64,000 bases of DNA from a virus: the IMG/VR virus record IMGVR_UViG_3300037847_006162, positions 1 through 64,000 of that record; one strand, 5' to 3'. Position 1 is the stretch's first letter, and the number at the start of each line of letters is the position of its first letter. The translations under genes were made by a program, and so were the position numbers. Under the pieces are notes generated by a model. That model was not told where the DNA came from. It worked only from the letters and a program-made list of their open reading frames with translations, and did no database searches. Below, in pieces: positions 32,190 to 41,063 of this stretch.

Positions 32190-34418
32190 ATGCAAGTCAC
32201 CAAAAGAGATGGCAAGAAGGAAAGTTTTTCTGTAGAGAAAATTCATAAAGTGGTTGAGTGGGCAACTAAAGGTATAAATGGCGTTAGTTTTTCTGATATA
32301 GAAATGAACGCAAATCTTTCCCTATATGATGGTATTTCAACAACAGAAATACATAAAATTTTAATAAAGTCGGCAAATGATTTAATATCAACTAGCTCTC
32401 CTAATTATCAATACGTTGCTGCTAGACTTTTAAATATGGAGCTAAGAAAAGAAGTATGGGGCTATGGTGATCAACCTACTGATTTTTTGCTTTTCTTACA
32501 AAGAAATACAGATAACGGACTGTACGATCCATTGATTTTAGAAAAATGGACTTCAAAAAAAATTGATCTACTAGGTAACTATATCAATCATTCCAGAGAC
32601 GATTTATTTACATATGCTGGGTTGCAGCAAATGATTGACAAGTATCTTGTAAAAAATAGAAGCACTGGTCAAATTTATGAAACTCCGCAGTTTGCATATA
32701 TGTGTATTGCTATGTGCCTATTTGATACTATAGACGAGGTAAAAAAAGCTTATGATTGCTACTCTACGTTTAAAATTAATCTTCCCACTCCTATTATGGC
32801 TGGGGTTCGTACTAACATCCGTCAATTCGCAAGTTGTGTTTTGGTTGATGTTGACGATAACCTTGATGGTATATTTTCAAGTATTCATGCAGTTGGAAAG
32901 TATACGGCAAGAAGAGCAGGAATCGGACTCAACATCGGACGAATGAGACCAATAAACTCTCCGATTCGTGGGGGAGAAGTAATACATACCGGGGTAGTGC
33001 CATATTTGAAAAATTTTGAGTCTGCCGTAAAGTCAACATCTCAAAACGGACTTCGTGGTGGATCTGCAACTGTTCACGTTCCGTTTTGGCACTATGAGAT
33101 TGAAGACATAATGGTACTGAAAAATAATGCAGGAACAGATGACAACAGAGTAAGAAAATTAGATTATTCAATTCAATTTTGTAAGATTTTTTATGACAGA
33201 CTAATATCAAATGAAGATATAACATTATTCAGTCCACATGAAGCCAAAGGTTTATACGAAGCTTTCGGAGATAACGAAAAATTTGAAGAACTATATATTA
33301 AATATGAAAATGCTAGGTCTTTGAAATTTAAAAAGAAAATACCAGCAAGAAAATTAGCTGAAATTTTTGCTAGAGAAAGATTGGAAACTGGAAGAATATA
33401 TAGTATGAATATTGATTCTGCAAATGACAATGGCTCATGGGATGTTCCAGTGTATATGTCAAATCTATGCCAAGAAATAATTCATCCAACAAAGCCCATA
33501 CAATCAATAAACGATGAAGAAGGTGAGATCGGAATTTGTATTCTTTCAGCTTTAAATCTTCTAGAACTTAGTAATGAAAAAGACATAGAAGACGCTTGTA
33601 GAATGGCAGTAAGAACTTTAGAGTCTATAATTGATTATCAAGATTATCCAGTGATTGCTGGTGAAAATTTTACAAAAAATCGTCGCTCTCTTGGAATTGG
33701 TATTACTAACCTAGCTGGATTTTTAGCAAAGAATAAACTGACTTATGATAATCCAGCAGCATTAGAATTAATTCATGAAACTATGGAACAGATCCAATGG
33801 AATTTAATTAATGCTAGTTGTGAGCTTGCAGAGGAAAAAGGAGCCTGTCCTAAATTTGAAGAAACAAAATACTCAAAAGGTTTGTTGCCAATCGACTGGT
33901 ACAAAAAAACAGTAGATGAATTAATTAAACCTCAATATAATATGGACTGGGAGGTGCTACGTGAAAAGGTTAAGAAACATGGACTACGACATTCTACTCT
34001 GTCTGCTATTATGCCTTGTGAATCTAGCAGTGTTATACAAAATAGCACAAACGGTATTGAACCAGTTCGTAGTCTTTTAATTCACAAAAAAGCAAAAAAT
34101 GGAGTTTTGAAACAATTAGTACCGAATTACCACATGCGTAAAAATTATTACACGATGGCTTGGGATATGCCAGATAATAAAGGTATGATGAACGTTGCTG
34201 CTGTTATACAAAAATTTGTAGACATGAGCATGAGCACTAACTTATACTACAACTACTCACACTATGACGATGGTAATATTCCGTTAAGTATGTTAATTAA
34301 AGACCAGATATATGGTTATAAATATGGATTGAAAAACTTTTATTATGCCAATACGCCAGATGGCGATGGTGAGACTGAAAAAGAAATGAATTGCGAATCT
34401 GGAGCGTGTGCAATATGA
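32190..34418 (+). CDS. nrdA: Ribonucleoside-diphosphate reductase, class Ia large subunit, 742 aa
   Basis: Catalytic subunit that reduces NDPs to dNDPs. An N-terminal ATP-cone (VTKRDGKKESFSVEKIHKV) suggests allosteric control by ATP/dATP. The active-site landmarks are FASCVLVDVDD (redox Cys), NLCQEI (Asn/Cys/Glu catalytic set), and PCESSSVIQNSTNGIEP. The C-terminus CESGACAI has the paired cysteines that accept electrons from thioredoxin or glutaredoxin, almost identical to E. coli NrdA. Full length. Preceded by a leader RNA and a terminator. Confidence 0.95.
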   Translation: MQVTKRDGKKESFSVEKIHKVVEWATKGINGVSFSDIEMNANLSLYDGISTTEIHKILIKSANDLISTSSPNYQYVAARLLNMELRKEVWGYGDQPTDFLLFLQRNTDNGLYDPLILEKWTSKKIDLLGNYINHSRDDLFTYAGLQQMIDKYLVKNRSTGQIYETPQFAYMCIAMCLFDTIDEVKKAYDCYSTFKINLPTPIMAGVRTNIRQFASCVLVDVDDNLDGIFSSIHAVGKYTARRAGIGLNIGRMRPINSPIRGGEVIHTGVVPYLKNFESAVKSTSQNGLRGGSATVHVPFWHYEIEDIMVLKNNAGTDDNRVRKLDYSIQFCKIFYDRLISNEDITLFSPHEAKGLYEAFGDNEKFEELYIKYENARSLKFKKKIPARKLAEIFARERLETGRIYSMNIDSANDNGSWDVPVYMSNLCQEIIHPTKPIQSINDEEGEIGICILSALNLLELSNEKDIEDACRMAVRTLESIIDYQDYPVIAGENFTKNRRSLGIGITNLAGFLAKNKLTYDNPAALELIHETMEQIQWNLINASCELAEEKGACPKFEETKYSKGLLPIDWYKKTVDELIKPQYNMDWEVLREKVKKHGLRHSTLSAIMPCESSSVIQNSTNGIEPVRSLLIHKKAKNGVLKQLVPNYHMRKNYYTMAWDMPDNKGMMNVAAVIQKFVDMSMSTNLYYNYSHYDDGNIPLSMLIKDQIYGYKYGLKNFYYANTPDGDGETEKEMNCESGACAI

Positions 34419-35485
34419 AAACTATTTTTAATACAAAAAACATAGACCCTATGAGTCAGCCATTGTTTCTAGGCAAAGACTTAGGTGTTCAAAGATATGA
34501 TGTAGTAAAATATCCGATCTTCAAAAGTCTTGATAGCAAGCAGATGATGAACTTCTGGAGACCAGAAGAAATCGAACTAAAAAAAGATCGTGCAGATTTT
34601 CAGACATTGACCGATAATGAAAAGTTTATCTTTACCAGTAATCTAAAATATCAAACAATGCTAGACAGTGTTATCTGTAGAGGTGTTCCGACTCTTCTTG
34701 AATTTGTCACAAACACAGAGCTTGAAGCGTGCATGATGACTTGGCAGTTCTTTGAAAAGATTCATTCGCAAAGTTATAGTTATGTTATTCAAAATGTATT
34801 CGCAGATAGCTCAGAAGTTTTTGGCGGAATCTATGAAGATAAAGAAATTATGAAACGTGCAAATAGTGCTATTGCAGACTACAATAATTTGATGGGAATG
34901 GCCTGCCCTACTACTAAATTATCTGAGCTAAAAAAACAAATTTATATGACGATTGTAAGCATTAATATTCTAGAAGCCATACGATTTTATGTAAGTTTTG
35001 TTTGTAGCTTTGCTTTTGCAGAAAATAAAAAGATGGTAGGCAATGCTGATATAATTAAATTAATAAAACGTGATGAGGCTTTACATTTGTCAAGCACTCA
35101 AAATATTCTTAAAATTCTACATACAGAAGAATCAGAAGGATTTAAGACTACAGCAAAGCAGTGTCAAGATGCAGCAATAAAAATGTTTGAACATGCCGCA
35201 GCAGAGGAAAAAGAATGGGCTTCATACTTGTTTAAAGACGGATCAATCATTGGTCTAAACGAGGCTGTGCTTCATCAGTACATTGACTGGCTATGCATGA
35301 GCAGAAGGAAAGCGATTGGGCTACCATACGATAATGCTGGTAAAAATCCTATCGCTGGTTGGACTCAAGCTTGGATGCAAAGCGAGAGTGTACAGGTAGC
35401 ACCTCAAGAACATGAAATAACTAGCTACAAAATCGGTGCTAGTAAGAACGATTTAGAAGATATGGATTTAGGAGACTTACTTTGA
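34415..35485 (+). CDS. nrdB: Ribonucleotide reductase, small subunit, 356 aa
   Basis: Di-iron protein holding the tyrosyl radical for NrdA. ATG 34415 overlaps the nrdA stop. FWRPEEIEL, LEACMMTWQFFEKIHSQSY (iron-ligand helix with Glu and His) and KLIKRDEALHLSSTQNIL (Glu and His) carry the iron ligands; the Tyr should lie in the first ligand helix region. The acidic C-terminus (DLEDMDLGDLL) is what binds the large subunit. Overlaps the next gene by 4 bp. Confidence 0.94.
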   Translation: MKTIFNTKNIDPMSQPLFLGKDLGVQRYDVVKYPIFKSLDSKQMMNFWRPEEIELKKDRADFQTLTDNEKFIFTSNLKYQTMLDSVICRGVPTLLEFVTNTELEACMMTWQFFEKIHSQSYSYVIQNVFADSSEVFGGIYEDKEIMKRANSAIADYNNLMGMACPTTKLSELKKQIYMTIVSINILEAIRFYVSFVCSFAFAENKKMVGNADIIKLIKRDEALHLSSTQNILKILHTEESEGFKTTAKQCQDAAIKMFEHAAAEEKEWASYLFKDGSIIGLNEAVLHQYIDWLCMSRRKAIGLPYDNAGKNPIAGWTQAWMQSESVQVAPQEHEITSYKIGASKNDLEDMDLGDLL

Positions 35486-35919
35486 GAATAGGAATTATAT
35501 CAGGATATTTTAATCCGGTACACACAGGGCACTTGGATTATATAGAGGGTGCAAAAAGAGAATGTGATTTTTTGTACGTTATTGTAAATAATGACGATCA
35601 GGTTAATTACAAAGGTTCTACAAAATTTATGGATGAAGAGTCTAGGGTAAGAATAGTTTCTGCATTCGGGTGTGTTGATAGGGCTATTCTTTCTATAGAT
35701 GATAATCCTACTGTGGTTAAAACTATATCACAAATTTATAGAATGCATCGAGATGATCCATTTATAGAAAGTTTTTCATTCATGAATGGTGGAGATAGAA
35801 AACAAGGAAACACGCCAGAATCTGATTTTTGCAAAAAAAATAATATAAATTTAATTTATAATGTTGGTGGTGATAAAACTGAGTCTTCTAGCACATTACT
35901 TAAAAATGTGAAAAGTTAA
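35482..35919 (+). CDS. Cytidylyltransferase-like nucleotidyltransferase, 145 aa
   Basis: SGYFNPVHTGHLDYIEGAK carries the HxGH motif and the Rossmann-like nucleotidyltransferase start, and SSSTLLKN near the end takes the place of the family's ISSTxI motif. Size and pattern are like the adenylyltransferase domain of RfaE/HldE and glycerol-phosphate cytidylyltransferases. TTG start overlaps the nrdB stop. It may activate a sugar phosphate or polyol for the glycan pathways. Confidence 0.82.
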   Translation: MRIGIISGYFNPVHTGHLDYIEGAKRECDFLYVIVNNDDQVNYKGSTKFMDEESRVRIVSAFGCVDRAILSIDDNPTVVKTISQIYRMHRDDPFIESFSFMNGGDRKQGNTPESDFCKKNNINLIYNVGGDKTESSSTLLKNVKS

Positions 35920-35927
35920 TAACATTA

Positions 35928-35951
35928 AAGGTGTATATATAAATGGTATAG
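35928..35951 (+). promoter_or_regulatory. Promoter-like AAGGTGTATA motif
   Basis: Third AAGGTGTATA copy (35928-35937), in the 60-bp gap before the peptidase gene, with TATAG 14-15 bp later as in the other two sites. Confidence 0.55.
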
Positions 35952-35979
35952 TTCTTTAATTTAAAGAAAGGGGACAAGT

Positions 35980-36906
35980 ATGAGCGACTTTAACACTCCA
36001 GATGAGCTTATCAAAGCTTATGAGGATGGGTTTGTTGGTGGTGAATGTGACCCAGAAGATGTAATGGCATTGTTAGGAGAATTACCAATGCCTTTGTTTG
36101 GTGCTGCTGCATGGGACTTAGATTCTTCAGGTGCTGGAAAATTAAGCACACCATTTAAATCTTTACTAAAATTTGTTAAAGATTTTGGACCTTCCGAAAG
36201 ACAAACTACGGGAGACTGTGTTTCTCACTCAACAAGAAATGCCGTGGATATTACAAGGGCAGTTGAGATAGACATAAAAGGAGAAGCTGAGTCTTTTGAA
36301 GCCCGTGGAGCCACTGAGGGCATATATCAGTCCAGAGGACATATGGGACAAGGTATGACATGTTCTGGTTCTGCTAGATATGTCAATAAAACAGGTGGAA
36401 TCTTGTTAAGAAAAAATTATGGAGATGTTGACTTATCAAAATATAATTCTACTCTAGGTGCTAAGAAAAGAATACCTAATGACATTTATGTTACAGAAGC
36501 TAAAAAGCATCAAGTAAAAACTATCTCTCTTGTAACTACTATAGAAGAAGCAAGGGATGCCCTCGCTAACGGCTACGCTTTGTCGTGCTGTAGTCAAGTC
36601 GGATTTACTTCTATGAGAGATAAAAATGGAATATCCAATAGAAAAGGATCTTGGGCACACGCTATGGCATGGATTGCGTGCGATGACACTCGTAAAGTAT
36701 ATGATGAAACCTTGTTCCTAATACAGAATAGCTGGGGCAAATGGAATAGTGGTCCCAAGGTTCATGGTCAACCAGACGGAAGCTTCTGGGTTAGAGAAAA
36801 AGATGCAAGGTCTATATTGAATGCAAGAGGTTCTTTTGTATTTAGTGATGTTGATGGTTTTCCTGCAAGACAATTGCCTGATTATGGCTTAGGAGGGTGG
36901 GTATAA
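35980..36906 (+). CDS. Papain-family (C1) cysteine peptidase, 308 aa
   Basis: All catalytic residues of a papain-like peptidase are visible: a preceding Gln in RQTTGDCVSHS with nucleophile Cys80, His227 in GSWAHAMAW and Asn250 in FLIQNSWGKW. An N-terminal ~75-residue segment could be a propeptide. No signal peptide. C1 peptidases are rare in phages; it may process virion proteins or help entry or lysis. The following membrane and holin-like genes make a lysis role worth testing. Confidence 0.85.
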   Translation: MSDFNTPDELIKAYEDGFVGGECDPEDVMALLGELPMPLFGAAAWDLDSSGAGKLSTPFKSLLKFVKDFGPSERQTTGDCVSHSTRNAVDITRAVEIDIKGEAESFEARGATEGIYQSRGHMGQGMTCSGSARYVNKTGGILLRKNYGDVDLSKYNSTLGAKKRIPNDIYVTEAKKHQVKTISLVTTIEEARDALANGYALSCCSQVGFTSMRDKNGISNRKGSWAHAMAWIACDDTRKVYDETLFLIQNSWGKWNSGPKVHGQPDGSFWVREKDARSILNARGSFVFSDVDGFPARQLPDYGLGGWV

Positions 36907-37745
36907 TGAAAGATATTGATATAAGAATGTGGTTGGGGATTATACTTCTTCTTGTAGGGTTATTCTACAAAGGTGGTTTCCCAATAAATATTCCAGTTGT
37001 AAAGCCTAAATTACCTGCACCAGAACAATCAATTATTGATTTAGTTGATACCCTTCCGAATATAGGCGATCCTGTTGACGCAAATAAACTTGCGGGTACT
37101 TTTTACGCTATGTCGCAAAAAATTCCAGAAATGGAAATTAATTCCAACCTACAGGTTCAATATTTTTTGGATTATGTTGGTACAAATACCATAAAAGATG
37201 AATTATTTCAAGATGGTGAAAAAAAATATCCAGATTTTTCTCCTGCTGCTGCAAATTTGATAGAAAAAACTATTGGTCCTCAAACAGAAACTGAGGCTCT
37301 TACAGATGAAGAAAAACAAAATTTGTCAAAGTTGTTGTACGGATTTGCTTGGAAAATGTATGATAAAAATCAAGATAATGTATTTGAATCTTATAAATCT
37401 AAAGCTCTTTCCTCAATCGCAGAGTATAATAAAGAAGACGAAACACCTGATCCAGAACCAGACACAGACTGTCCGTGTGAAGGTAAAGGTTATATAATAC
37501 ATGGAGATGGTCATCGCACAGATTGTCCATGTATAGAGTCTGGAAAAAAGTGTGAATGTAATCCAAAATGTGGTAGCGTAAAGGCTTCAGACGAGATACA
37601 GTGCCAATGTGTTTCAAAAGAAAGAAAAACCAAATGTGGTTGCGTTAAAGCATATGGAAAATGTTCCTGTCCTAAGTCATCATCAGAAAATGTGAAAAAT
37701 AAATGCTCTTTTGTTAGAGGTATATTTGGATGGAGAAAAATATGA
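36906..37745 (+). CDS. Membrane protein with Cys-rich C-terminus, 279 aa
   Basis: Start ATG 36906, with GGAGG upstream. N-terminal hydrophobic segment MWLGIILLLVGLFYKGGF anchors it. A helical middle follows. The last ~100 residues hold repeats of CPCEGKG, DCPCIE, KCECNPKC, CQC, KCGC and CSCP, more than a dozen Cys in CxC pairs, resembling zinc or metallothionein-like motifs. Overlaps neighbours. Function unknown; it may cover the peptidase. Confidence 0.7.
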   Translation: MKDIDIRMWLGIILLLVGLFYKGGFPINIPVVKPKLPAPEQSIIDLVDTLPNIGDPVDANKLAGTFYAMSQKIPEMEINSNLQVQYFLDYVGTNTIKDELFQDGEKKYPDFSPAAANLIEKTIGPQTETEALTDEEKQNLSKLLYGFAWKMYDKNQDNVFESYKSKALSSIAEYNKEDETPDPEPDTDCPCEGKGYIIHGDGHRTDCPCIESGKKCECNPKCGSVKASDEIQCQCVSKERKTKCGCVKAYGKCSCPKSSSENVKNKCSFVRGIFGWRKI

Positions 37746-38098
37746 AACTAGAAGAATATGTTTCGCAGTTAGCGTGGATGGTTCATAATGATGTAAAGAT
37801 TAAAGCGAGAAAAGATGAATATAAAATTGATCCACTAACGGTCATCACTATCATAAGTCTTATCTTGGAAGTAGTAAAATGGTTCATCAAAAATTATGGT
37901 GACAACCCTGAAAAATTAGCTGAATCATTTGGGAATATGAATTTAGTCCAGAAATGGATAGTCTGGAGATGTATAAGAAGGGAGTCTGACGATAGACAAG
38001 AGGCTCGTTATATTTATGATTCTTTGGTAAAACTATCAGAGAAAATGTCTCTAGAAGACCGTGTTAAACTTTTTACCCTAAAGGAGAGTGAACTATGA
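37742..38098 (+). CDS. Hypothetical protein, 118 aa
   Basis: ATG 37742 overlaps the previous stop. A weakly hydrophobic helix (PLTVITIISLILEVVKWFIK) lies in the centre with charged ends. Ends as ATGA with the holin-like gene. It could be a lysis accessory; family not recognised. Confidence 0.6.
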   Translation: MKLEEYVSQLAWMVHNDVKIKARKDEYKIDPLTVITIISLILEVVKWFIKNYGDNPEKLAESFGNMNLVQKWIVWRCIRRESDDRQEARYIYDSLVKLSEKMSLEDRVKLFTLKESEL

Positions 38099-38271
38099 AC
38101 AAAGTTACTTCACTTTTGAAATCCAGACGTTTCTGGGTAGCCGCTGCTGGCCTTGCCGCTGTGTGCTCTCAAGAAGCATTTGGTGTGGAGCTTGATACCG
38201 ATCAACTTGTTGCTGTCGCAACAATTGTAGTTGCTTGGATTGTCGGTGACACTGTACGCGAAACTAAGTAA
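38095..38271 (+). CDS. Holin-like protein, 58 aa
   Basis: ATG 38095 follows AAGGAGAG and overlaps the previous stop; TAA at 38269-38271. SRRFWVAAAGLAAVC and LVAVATIVVAWIVGDTVRET form two transmembrane helices around a short acidic loop, as in small class II holins. The gene sits in a run of membrane-protein genes behind the peptidase. Pore formation at lysis is the inferred role. Confidence 0.7.
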   Translation: MNKVTSLLKSRRFWVAAAGLAAVCSQEAFGVELDTDQLVAVATIVVAWIVGDTVRETK

Positions 38272-38293
38272 TTATTGATCAAGGAGAAACGAT

Positions 38294-38611
38294 ATGGAAA
38301 CAGTATTGAGTTTCTTTAGAGGGCTTGATGCTTTTCAATGGGTTTTGATAGTTGCGGGTCTTGTTCTTTTGTGGCCAAACATTCAAGAACGACTTGTTAA
38401 ATTGTTTACGAAAACAGAAAATGAAACAGAAGATGTTGAAGTTCCTGTTATCGACAATGAGACAATTAAAAAAGACGACCTTACATCTTTAGTTTATAAA
38501 TGGGAAGTTCTATATGAATCTTGCCGTCAGCATGATCTTAACGATGCTTGCAATAAATTAAAAGAAGTGTTTCCAATGCTAATCAAGCCTTACGAAAAAT
38601 ATGATGCTTGA
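38294..38611 (+). CDS. Membrane-anchored protein, 105 aa
   Basis: AAGGAGAAA before ATG. One N-terminal transmembrane helix (FQWVLIVAGLVLLWPNI), then a charged soluble domain of ~75 residues with two Cys (ESCRQHDLNDACNKL). Last gene before a terminator. Perhaps an anti-holin or spanin-like partner, by position only. Confidence 0.65.
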   Translation: METVLSFFRGLDAFQWVLIVAGLVLLWPNIQERLVKLFTKTENETEDVEVPVIDNETIKKDDLTSLVYKWEVLYESCRQHDLNDACNKLKEVFPMLIKPYEKYDA

Positions 38612-38630
38612 TCAATTTTACACATAGAAT

Positions 38631-38675
38631 GAGCTATCATGATATCTTTATGGTGTCGTGAATAGCTCTTTTTTT
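38631..38675 (+). terminator. Intrinsic terminator
   Basis: Long imperfect hairpin: GAGCTAT 38631-38637 with ATAGCTC 38662-38668, continued by about nine inner pairs with G-U wobbles and a bulged A, then seven T. Confidence 0.9.
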
Positions 38676-38708
38676 ATTTATAACTCAAAAAATAAAATTA
38701 AATGCAAA

Positions 38709-39242
38709 ATGAATCACAAGCCATGTTTAATATTAAACCAAGACTACACACCACTGACTATAATAAACTGGAAAAGATCAATATGCTTAGAAATAATAGG
38801 AAATGAAATGCCCGGAGAGGGTGTCATTGTTTTAGAACATTACGAAGATGATTTCGTAAAGTCTAGCGGTGGTATTAAATATTTTATACCTGCGGTGGCA
38901 GTAACATCAAGGTATATCAAAAGACAAAGGAACATTAAATTAAAAAAAACAAATTTATTAATAAGAGACAATTCAACATGTCAGTATTGCAATTTAAAAC
39001 TTTCTGCAAAAAATACAACGATAGACCATGTAAAGCCTAAAAGTCACTTTCAAACAAAAGAAGATGCTCACACTTGGGATAATGTAGTCATAGCTTGCTC
39101 CAGATGCAATACAAAGAAGGCAAATAAAACATTAGAACAATCAGGCATGAAATTATTAAAACAGCCTAGAAAGCCAAACCCGAATAACTTTTTTTCATTC
39201 TTAAACTTTCCTATTCCAGAAGAATGGAGCATTTATGTTTGA
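38709..39242 (+). CDS. HNH endonuclease, 177 aa
   Basis: Start set at ATG 38709, since the longer frame begins within the terminator hairpin. CLILNQDYTPLTIINWKRSI is the start of a widespread bacterial/phage HNH family. The finger CQYC, TIDHVKPKSHF (catalytic His) and CSRCNTKKAN (second Cys pair) complete the His-Me finger. Could act in packaging or recombination; free-standing mobility is also possible. Confidence 0.85.
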   Translation: MNHKPCLILNQDYTPLTIINWKRSICLEIIGNEMPGEGVIVLEHYEDDFVKSSGGIKYFIPAVAVTSRYIKRQRNIKLKKTNLLIRDNSTCQYCNLKLSAKNTTIDHVKPKSHFQTKEDAHTWDNVVIACSRCNTKKANKTLEQSGMKLLKQPRKPNPNNFFSFLNFPIPEEWSIYV

Positions 39243-39447
39243 GACTAGACGTTGTGATAATTGTAAACGTATGCTAGAGCATGGCCAAAAAGTGACAGTG
39301 ATTATACCCGATGTGGAATTAGAAGGAAGATATATAAAAAATCGTGAAGGATTTAATTTAAAACTATCCAACGATGGTGTTGAAATTAGAACCTCTAAGG
39401 TATATTGTAAGGAATGTTTAGACATTAAAAAACATTTCCCGGAATAA
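39235..39447 (+). CDS. Small zinc-binding protein, 70 aa
   Basis: Two CxxC pairs, CDNC near the N-terminus and CKEC near the C-terminus, frame a beta-rich core. Overlaps the HNH gene by 8 bp. Function unknown. Confidence 0.6.
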   Translation: MFETRRCDNCKRMLEHGQKVTVIIPDVELEGRYIKNREGFNLKLSNDGVEIRTSKVYCKECLDIKKHFPE

Positions 39448-39519
39448 AAGTGGAAATTTAATAACAAACGTCATATAAAATAAAAATATTAGTGTAAACA
39501 AGGATATTAAGGAGTAAAA

Positions 39520-39900
39520 ATGCCAGAATATAGTTTTAATTGTTCAGAATGCGATTTAGCTTTTTCTGAGGTTTGGTCAATATCAGAGTATGATTGTAAA
39601 ATAAACAAAGTGATTTGTCCAGAATGCCAAAGCAGCAATGTTTTTAGAGACTTTGCAGAAGATAGAGTGGTTTCAAATTATGTTAAAGGTCTTCATGAAG
39701 CGTCAACGCTTGGAGAATACGCCGATAAACAAGTTAAAAAATTAGGCAAGTCTAAGGTTGAGCAAATGAGAAGAGACCAAAAAACTAAAAAGAATAAAAC
39801 ACTTGAGAGCAAGCTTCCGAGTGGCATGAGCAAAACTTCTTATGAAAATACTGCAAGAATTTCAAAATCAGAAATGTTAAAAAGAAGGAATGGTAAATGA
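39520..39900 (+). CDS. FmdB-like zinc-ribbon protein, 126 aa
   Basis: YSFNCSECDLAFSEVWSI and CPECQSSNVFRDF form the zinc ribbon of the FmdB family of putative regulators. The rest is basic and helical (QVKKLGKSKVEQMRRDQKTK). AAGGAG before ATG. First gene of the replication unit, with possible DNA- or RNA-binding role. Confidence 0.7.
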   Translation: MPEYSFNCSECDLAFSEVWSISEYDCKINKVICPECQSSNVFRDFAEDRVVSNYVKGLHEASTLGEYADKQVKKLGKSKVEQMRRDQKTKKNKTLESKLPSGMSKTSYENTARISKSEMLKRRNGK

Positions 39901-40292
39901 CAACTTTTAAAATCAACAAAGAGCGTGAAGATGATGTTCTTCCCGATGCAGAAGTGTACACCTTTTCAGGTGAGCATGATATGATTAACGGTGAGGGGTA
40001 TCCTGTCTTAGATTTGTCGTATGAAGATGATATATTTCAAGACCCAGATGCATACGCAGTCAAAATAACAAAAGGTCAAAAAATAAATTACTATGTAAAA
40101 AGAGGAAAGTATGGTAAGCTTTTCAATCCAATTGGAATGTATTCTGAAGGCAGGAAGAGACAACAAATGCGTCACGCAGGAAGACCAGAATGGAGACTTG
40201 AGCATACGACAGAAAAAATATTTAACTACTACATCAATTTTCTAAAAACTAAAAATTTGGCATGGCTAAACAATGCAGAGAGGGAAGTATAA
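39897..40292 (+). CDS. Hypothetical protein, 131 aa
   Basis: ATGA overlap with the zinc-ribbon gene. An acidic beta-rich N-terminal half is followed by a basic patch, GRKRQQMRHAGRPEWR, and aromatic residues. The pattern seems typical of conserved phage replication-region proteins. Not identified. Confidence 0.6.
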   Translation: MTTFKINKEREDDVLPDAEVYTFSGEHDMINGEGYPVLDLSYEDDIFQDPDAYAVKITKGQKINYYVKRGKYGKLFNPIGMYSEGRKRQQMRHAGRPEWRLEHTTEKIFNYYINFLKTKNLAWLNNAEREV

Positions 40293-40636
40293 TGAGCAAA
40301 GGAAAAGTAACAGAACAAGAAGCTTGGGTTATGAAGGGTATGTACAGCGATGGTATTTCAATTAAAGAAATATCTAAAAGGCTTTCACGTTCACAGTCTA
40401 CAGTAGAAAAATATTTAGACATAAAAGAACAAGAGCAAGAAGAGCCAGTAAAAGAACATAACAAAAATGATACAACTATGTTTGTTCGCAGTTCAGCAGC
40501 AAAAAATAATAACGGTGTTACTATAATGACCGATGCAGAATCTTCAAGATCAGATTTTATGAGAGGCAAAAGACCGAGTACAATTGGCAATAAGCTTCAA
40601 AGCAATATTCATAAAATCTCGGAAGAAGATGGCTAA
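40292..40636 (+). CDS. HTH protein, 114 aa
   Basis: Start ATG 40292 overlaps the previous stop. GISIKEISKRLSRSQSTVEKYLD is a helix-turn-helix of the resolvase/sigma type. The C-terminal 60 residues are polar and probably disordered. May be a transcription regulator or DNA-binding adaptor in the replication unit. Confidence 0.65.
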   Translation: MSKGKVTEQEAWVMKGMYSDGISIKEISKRLSRSQSTVEKYLDIKEQEQEEPVKEHNKNDTTMFVRSSAAKNNNGVTIMTDAESSRSDFMRGKRPSTIGNKLQSNIHKISEEDG

Positions 40637-41063
40637 AAAAAGAACTGAAAAAAGTAAATACCCATCACGTTACTCTCCTAACGGGTGGGTACATGCTGCT
40701 CAATATATCACAGAACTGATCTGTGAGAAGAAAGCACAAATTGATAAAAAAGAACTCCCACTAAAATTTTGGGAGCTAAAAGAGTGGCTAAAATTCTATA
40801 GATATCAAATCACATTGGCCAACAAACTCATAAAAGAGTATGGAGAACATGTGATAATATCTGCTTTAAGAGACAAGAGAATGTGGAAGACATATTCTTT
40901 AAGAAGTCCTTTTTTAAAAAATGTAATCGAAGAGTATAAAAATAAACAGGAATTGGCTATGAAAATAGCTAAAGAAGTTGAATATGATTTCTCAGAGAAG
41001 AAAACATTTGAATCTAGTAACAAGAAAAAATCAATCATATCAAAACTTAGGGATTTAGAATGA
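40629..41063 (+). CDS. Hypothetical helical protein, 144 aa
   Basis: ATG 40629, after CGGAAGAAG, overlapping the previous gene. Basic N-terminus, then ELICEKKAQ, LKFWELKEWLKFYRYQI and a long C-terminal Lys-rich helix. A position right before recA hints at a replication/recombination accessory, unproven. Confidence 0.6.
   Translation: MAKKRTEKSKYPSRYSPNGWVHAAQYITELICEKKAQIDKKELPLKFWELKEWLKFYRYQITLANKLIKEYGEHVIISALRDKRMWKTYSLRSPFLKNVIEEYKNKQELAMKIAKEVEYDFSEKKTFESSNKKKSIISKLRDLE

Noticed and set aside
38658-38708. GTG start for the HNH gene
   Set aside because: It lies inside the terminator hairpin of the upstream unit; ATG 38709 begins the conserved region.
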